A DNA stretch of 64,000 nt from positions 248,001-312,000 of the forward strand of contig CAXBNN010000001.1 of assembly GCA_963977135.1 (NCBI GenBank). Direction: 5' to 3'. This stretch comes from UBA2040 sp963977135 (GTDB taxonomy: Bacteria > Bacteroidota > Bacteroidia > Flavobacteriales_D > Crocinitomicaceae). Of this stretch, positions 61,279 through 64,000 are shown in pieces. A program made the translations under genes and the position numbers. The notes beneath the pieces were generated by a model that saw only the letters and a list, made by a program, of their open reading frames with translations, searched no databases and had not been told where the DNA came from. The stretch's first letter is position 1, and every line of letters starts with the position of its first letter.

Positions 61279-62739
61279 CTAAAACTTATCCCACCAAACC
61301 TTGGTGTTGAAACTATTTCCTCCAGTTGCTGCAAATGCTGCTGCAGAATTAGAGCCATTCAAAGAGCTTTCGTCAGCTGGATATGGCATTCGAACAGGAT
61401 AAAGCCCGCCGTTCAAACTAGCTGAAACTGGAATAAATTGTGGAAAGCCAGTTCTTCGATATTCTATCCAGCTTTCGTAACCATTTATGGTATTTGCCAA
61501 CCACTTTTGAGTAATAATTTGTTCAATCGGATCGCCGGCAGAAAAAGAAGCATTTCCAGCCGTGAGATAAGCAGATGGCATACTCACATTCCAATAAGCA
61601 AAAGCATTCGCAACAGCTGATTCGTATAAGGTTTGAGCTGATCCTGCCAATAAACCTTTTTGAGCTGCTTCTGCCAATAGAAATTGAGTTTCCCAAGCCG
61701 TCATGAAATTGCATTTTAAATTCCCTGTGTTTTCTCGGAAAATTGTTCCTGCTAGAGAATAATCGTTTAAGGTTATCGAAGTCGTTGAAGCATTAATTCC
61801 ATTAATCAAACCATTGTAAACAGATGAATTTCCACCTGTTGGTCGGAAGAATAAATCTCTTCTTGGGTCGTTGAATTTTTGCATCAAAGTATCACTCGTT
61901 TTAGACATGACATACAAATTGAAATCACCAGCTCTCAATTTTTGCATACGGAAACTATTCGGTTGTACAGAAGAGAATTGAAAATAAGCGTTATCTGTAT
62001 TTGAATTGATATAATTTCCCGTTGAAAAAACTGCTTGAAGTTCTTGGGCAATGTCTAAATCAATCTCACTATCTCTCTCTGAAATACGCATCAATGCTTT
62101 TATTTTTAAAGAATTAGCCAACATTTTCCATTTTTGAAGATTACCAGAATATAGAATGTCTCCTTGCAATGTTTGGAAACCAGAATAAGAGTCAATAGCT
62201 AAAATAGCTTTGTTCAATTGATCCAAAATTCCATCTGTACCCGTATAAATTTGCTTTTGAGAGTCGTATTTGGGTGTTACATTTCCAGTCAACCCTTGCA
62301 ATGCGTCTGAATAAGGAACGTCACCATAAATATCTGTCAACACTTGGCTAATCATGGCTTTCATAATTCGAGCAGGACCTTCGTATACTTTGTATACAAC
62401 GTTGGATTGAGATTTTGCCAAAATGACATCGTTGTCCCGCAAGTTTTTATATAAAATAGGCCAAGGATTTCCACCCAATTGAGGCTGAGTTAGTCCGTGC
62501 CGGTCGAATAGATTAAAGTCGACCATAGTCATGTACTGGCCTAATAAGTTTCCAGCAACGAATCCTTCGTAAGACATTTGTTCGCCGTAATCATAAATCA
62601 CCTGACGAAGTAAAAGGTTGGGTTCAACTTCAATCGGGAAATTTGGATTTTCATTAATTAAGCTGAAATCCTTTTTGCAAGAGGTAAAAGCGATAGTAAA
62701 AGCAAAAAGAAGAATATATAAATGTTGTATTTTTTTCAT
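61279..62739 (-). CDS. SusD/RagB-family outer-membrane lipoprotein
   Basis: This 486-aa protein has a lipoprotein signal (MKKIQHLYILLFAFTIAFTSC, Cys21). SusD-type helical repeats (QVLTDIYGDVPYSDALQG, YDSQKQIYTGTDGILDQLNKAILAID, AETQFLLAEAAQKGL-like segment) and the end region NTINGYESWIEYRRTGFPQFIPV are diagnostic. It binds the ligand on the cell surface with its SusC partner, whose gene ends 10 nt upstream. The ATG at 62739 starts the lipoprotein signal. Confidence 0.93.
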   Translation of the reverse strand: MKKIQHLYILLFAFTIAFTSCKKDFSLINENPNFPIEVEPNLLLRQVIYDYGEQMSYEGFVAGNLLGQYMTMVDFNLFDRHGLTQPQLGGNPWPILYKNLRDNDVILAKSQSNVVYKVYEGPARIMKAMISQVLTDIYGDVPYSDALQGLTGNVTPKYDSQKQIYTGTDGILDQLNKAILAIDSYSGFQTLQGDILYSGNLQKWKMLANSLKIKALMRISERDSEIDLDIAQELQAVFSTGNYINSNTDNAYFQFSSVQPNSFRMQKLRAGDFNLYVMSKTSDTLMQKFNDPRRDLFFRPTGGNSSVYNGLINGINASTTSITLNDYSLAGTIFRENTGNLKCNFMTAWETQFLLAEAAQKGLLAGSAQTLYESAVANAFAYWNVSMPSAYLTAGNASFSAGDPIEQIITQKWLANTINGYESWIEYRRTGFPQFIPVSASLNGGLYPVRMPYPADESSLNGSNSAAAFAATGGNSFNTKVWWDKF

Positions 62740-62749
62740 AATCAATTTA

Positions 62750-64000
62750 TTAAAAAGTATATCCGAATTTAATTCCCAAACTTCGCGTTGATGCATAGGA
62801 CATATCTTCCACACCGCTTACAAACTTTTGTCCTTGTGTTGCCATTTGCTCGGGATCAAAATGAGGAATAGCAGACAAGGCAAATAAATTTCGTCCGATA
62901 ATAGAAACCTTCAACGTTCGATTTTCAGATATGAATCCTTTTGGTTTTTCGTTTTTGAAGGTATAACCTATTGAGAATTGACGAAGTTTCAAATAAGTAG
63001 CATTGTAAGTGTTGTTTTCCTCATGGTTTCTATCGTAATATTGTCTATAATAACTTTCGGCAGAAATGGCCGTTGTATTCGCCTCCCAAACCGGGTTTTC
63101 ATCACTACCAGTATTTACGACACCTTCGGCAACTATTCCGCCATCAGGTCTGTCTTCTGTTTCTTTCAATTGCCCACCGACTGCGCCTAAAGCTAGCGTT
63201 CGAGAAACCAAAACTCCACCTTGCCGCCAATCAAATAAGAAGCTTAAATCAAAGTTCTTATAAGTTAAATTATTCGACCAACCTAGCATGAAATCTGGAT
63301 TGTAATTTCCCAATTTTTTTAAGTTGTTGTCTGCTATATAGTTTCCTTTCGAATCTATTATGAAATCTCCATTTTCATTCTTTTTATAACCCGTTCCATA
63401 CATATCTCCAATTCTTCCTCCTTCTTCGACTTGGAACCAAACTGTTTGGTTTACATTGTCGTAAACTCGAGAATAGGCCAGAGTGATTTTCTCAACACCT
63501 TCAGGAAGTGATTCAACTGTTGAAATGTTACGTGTGAAATTGAAACCTGTTTGCCAAGAGAAATTCAATTTTTTAACGGCGGTAATTGAAGTAAAAACTT
63601 CCCAGCCCTGCGAGCGAACAGCTCCTCCATTAACCACTTGTTGCGTGTAACCAGACGATGCCGCAACAGGCAATGACAATATTTGATTTTTGGTCAATGA
63701 ATTGTAATATGTCACATCAAAAGTCAATCTATCCTTAAAGAAACGTATGTCAGCACCTATTTCGTAACTTCCTGTTCTTTCTGGCAAAAGATTAGAATTG
63801 GCGATAGTCGATTGACTACTAAATGTTGGTTGGCCGTTAAAAGGAATTTGAGGTAAAAAGGAACCAGAAGTTTGATAAGGATCCGTATCATTTCCAACCT
63901 GCGCATAACCAGCTCTTAACTTTAAGAACGAGAACTGTTTAGGTAAAGTAACTACATTCGACACGATTAAACTCAAAGAAGCAGAAGGGTAGAAGAAGGA
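62750..64000 (-). CDS. SusC/RagA-family TonB-dependent outer-membrane transporter, C-terminal part
   Basis: The frame is open to the right edge of the window, so only about 416 residues are seen; the TTG at 63976 is internal. The sequence shows the barrel of a SusC-like protein: SFLKLRAGYAQVGNDTDPY, FFKDRLTFDVTYYNSLTKNQIL, the SQGWEVF turn, NNLTYKNFDLSFLFDWRQGG, and a terminal strand ending SLGIKFGYTF. It forms the active channel with the downstream SusD-like lipoprotein. The ligand is unknown. Confidence 0.93.
   Translation of the reverse strand, partial: SFFYPSASLSLIVSNVVTLPKQFSFLKLRAGYAQVGNDTDPYQTSGSFLPQIPFNGQPTFSSQSTIANSNLLPERTGSYEIGADIRFFKDRLTFDVTYYNSLTKNQILSLPVAASSGYTQQVVNGGAVRSQGWEVFTSITAVKKLNFSWQTGFNFTRNISTVESLPEGVEKITLAYSRVYDNVNQTVWFQVEEGGRIGDMYGTGYKKNENGDFIIDSKGNYIADNNLKKLGNYNPDFMLGWSNNLTYKNFDLSFLFDWRQGGVLVSRTLALGAVGGQLKETEDRPDGGIVAEGVVNTGSDENPVWEANTTAISAESYYRQYYDRNHEENNTYNATYLKLRQFSIGYTFKNEKPKGFISENRTLKVSIIGRNLFALSAIPHFDPEQMATQGQKFVSGVEDMSYASTRSLGIKFGYTF

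Noticed and set aside
1..64000. tRNA, rRNA, prophage or defence island
   Set aside because: Nothing in the intergenic sequence or gene content supports any of these; genes look like core and envelope functions.

Overview
This window looks like chromosome from an AT-rich member of the Bacteroidota, most likely Flavobacteriales close to Fluviicola/Crocinitomicaceae (the genus-level placement is inference). The signs are promoters of the type TTG-(~20)-TAnnTTTG, few recognisable Shine-Dalgarno sites, a SusC/SusD pair, a type IX secretion C-terminal sorting domain, a ribosomal protein S16 with a long Ala/Glu/Pro tail, a fused alpha/beta 2-oxoacid dehydrogenase E1, a SecD-SecF fusion and an rpsP-rimM order without trmD. 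Most of the window is core genome. I saw no rRNA, tRNA, CRISPR array, insertion sequence, prophage or recognisable defence island.

Layout. 1-3225 (-): N-terminal part of a giant secreted repeat protein with an exact 528-nt internal period, running off the left edge. 3536-5884 (-): S9 peptidase. 6156-8914 (+): outer-membrane barrel protein, then rpsP-rimM-trmN6. 8911-12009 (-): thioredoxin-like protein and fused E1. 12189-14652 (+): a 33-aa membrane peptide ORF and a type IX secreted LVIVD-repeat protein. 14725-19963 (+): envelope/LPS block (GT2, GmhB phosphatase, MORN-type protein, lipoprotein, GT9 heptosyltransferase, GT4). 20076-23078 (+): secDF. 23566-27658 (-): DnaQ/GIY-YIG nuclease, PspC protein with its PadR regulator, and an unknown helical protein. 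27657-29865 (+): DUF547 protein, VTC-domain protein and DUF4956 membrane protein. 29862-38603 (-): lipoprotein, sucD, FKBP isomerase, TraB/GumN protein, methyltransferase, pRiA4b-like protein, CCA-adding enzyme, tsaC, trmD, SPFH protein and a small membrane protein. 38712-42657 (+): M14 peptidase, lhgO, rlmF. 42749-45625 (-): the so-called 'asparagine synthetase B' family protein and dnaB. 45739-46404 (+): mnmD. 46579-48216 (-): ABC-F ATPase. 48498-55207 (+): cation/proton antiporter, DoxX-like protein, aldehyde dehydrogenase, J-domain protein, Crp/Fnr regulator, old yellow enzyme and OsmC. 55306-57841 (+): rpsO and pnp. 58017-64000 (-): YD-repeat-like protein, then a SusC-SusD-symporter-phosphoesterase locus that runs off the right edge.

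The strongest hidden signal is regulatory. Two near-perfect FNR-type palindromes (TTGATnnnnATCAA) lie at 48324-48351, before the antiporter, and at 53542-53561, at the end of the Crp/Fnr gene and just before the old yellow enzyme-OsmC pair. The Crp/Fnr protein encoded between them carries the ExxSR recognition-helix motif that reads TTGAT in FNR, but lacks the iron-sulfur cysteines. This suggests a small local stress regulon. Other points of interest are an extended promoter word TAT(A/C)TTTGCACC shared by five information-processing genes, promoters abutting start codons (probable near-leaderless mRNAs), heptamer repeats at convergent gene junctions, and a metallophosphoesterase-like protein lacking several canonical metal ligands.
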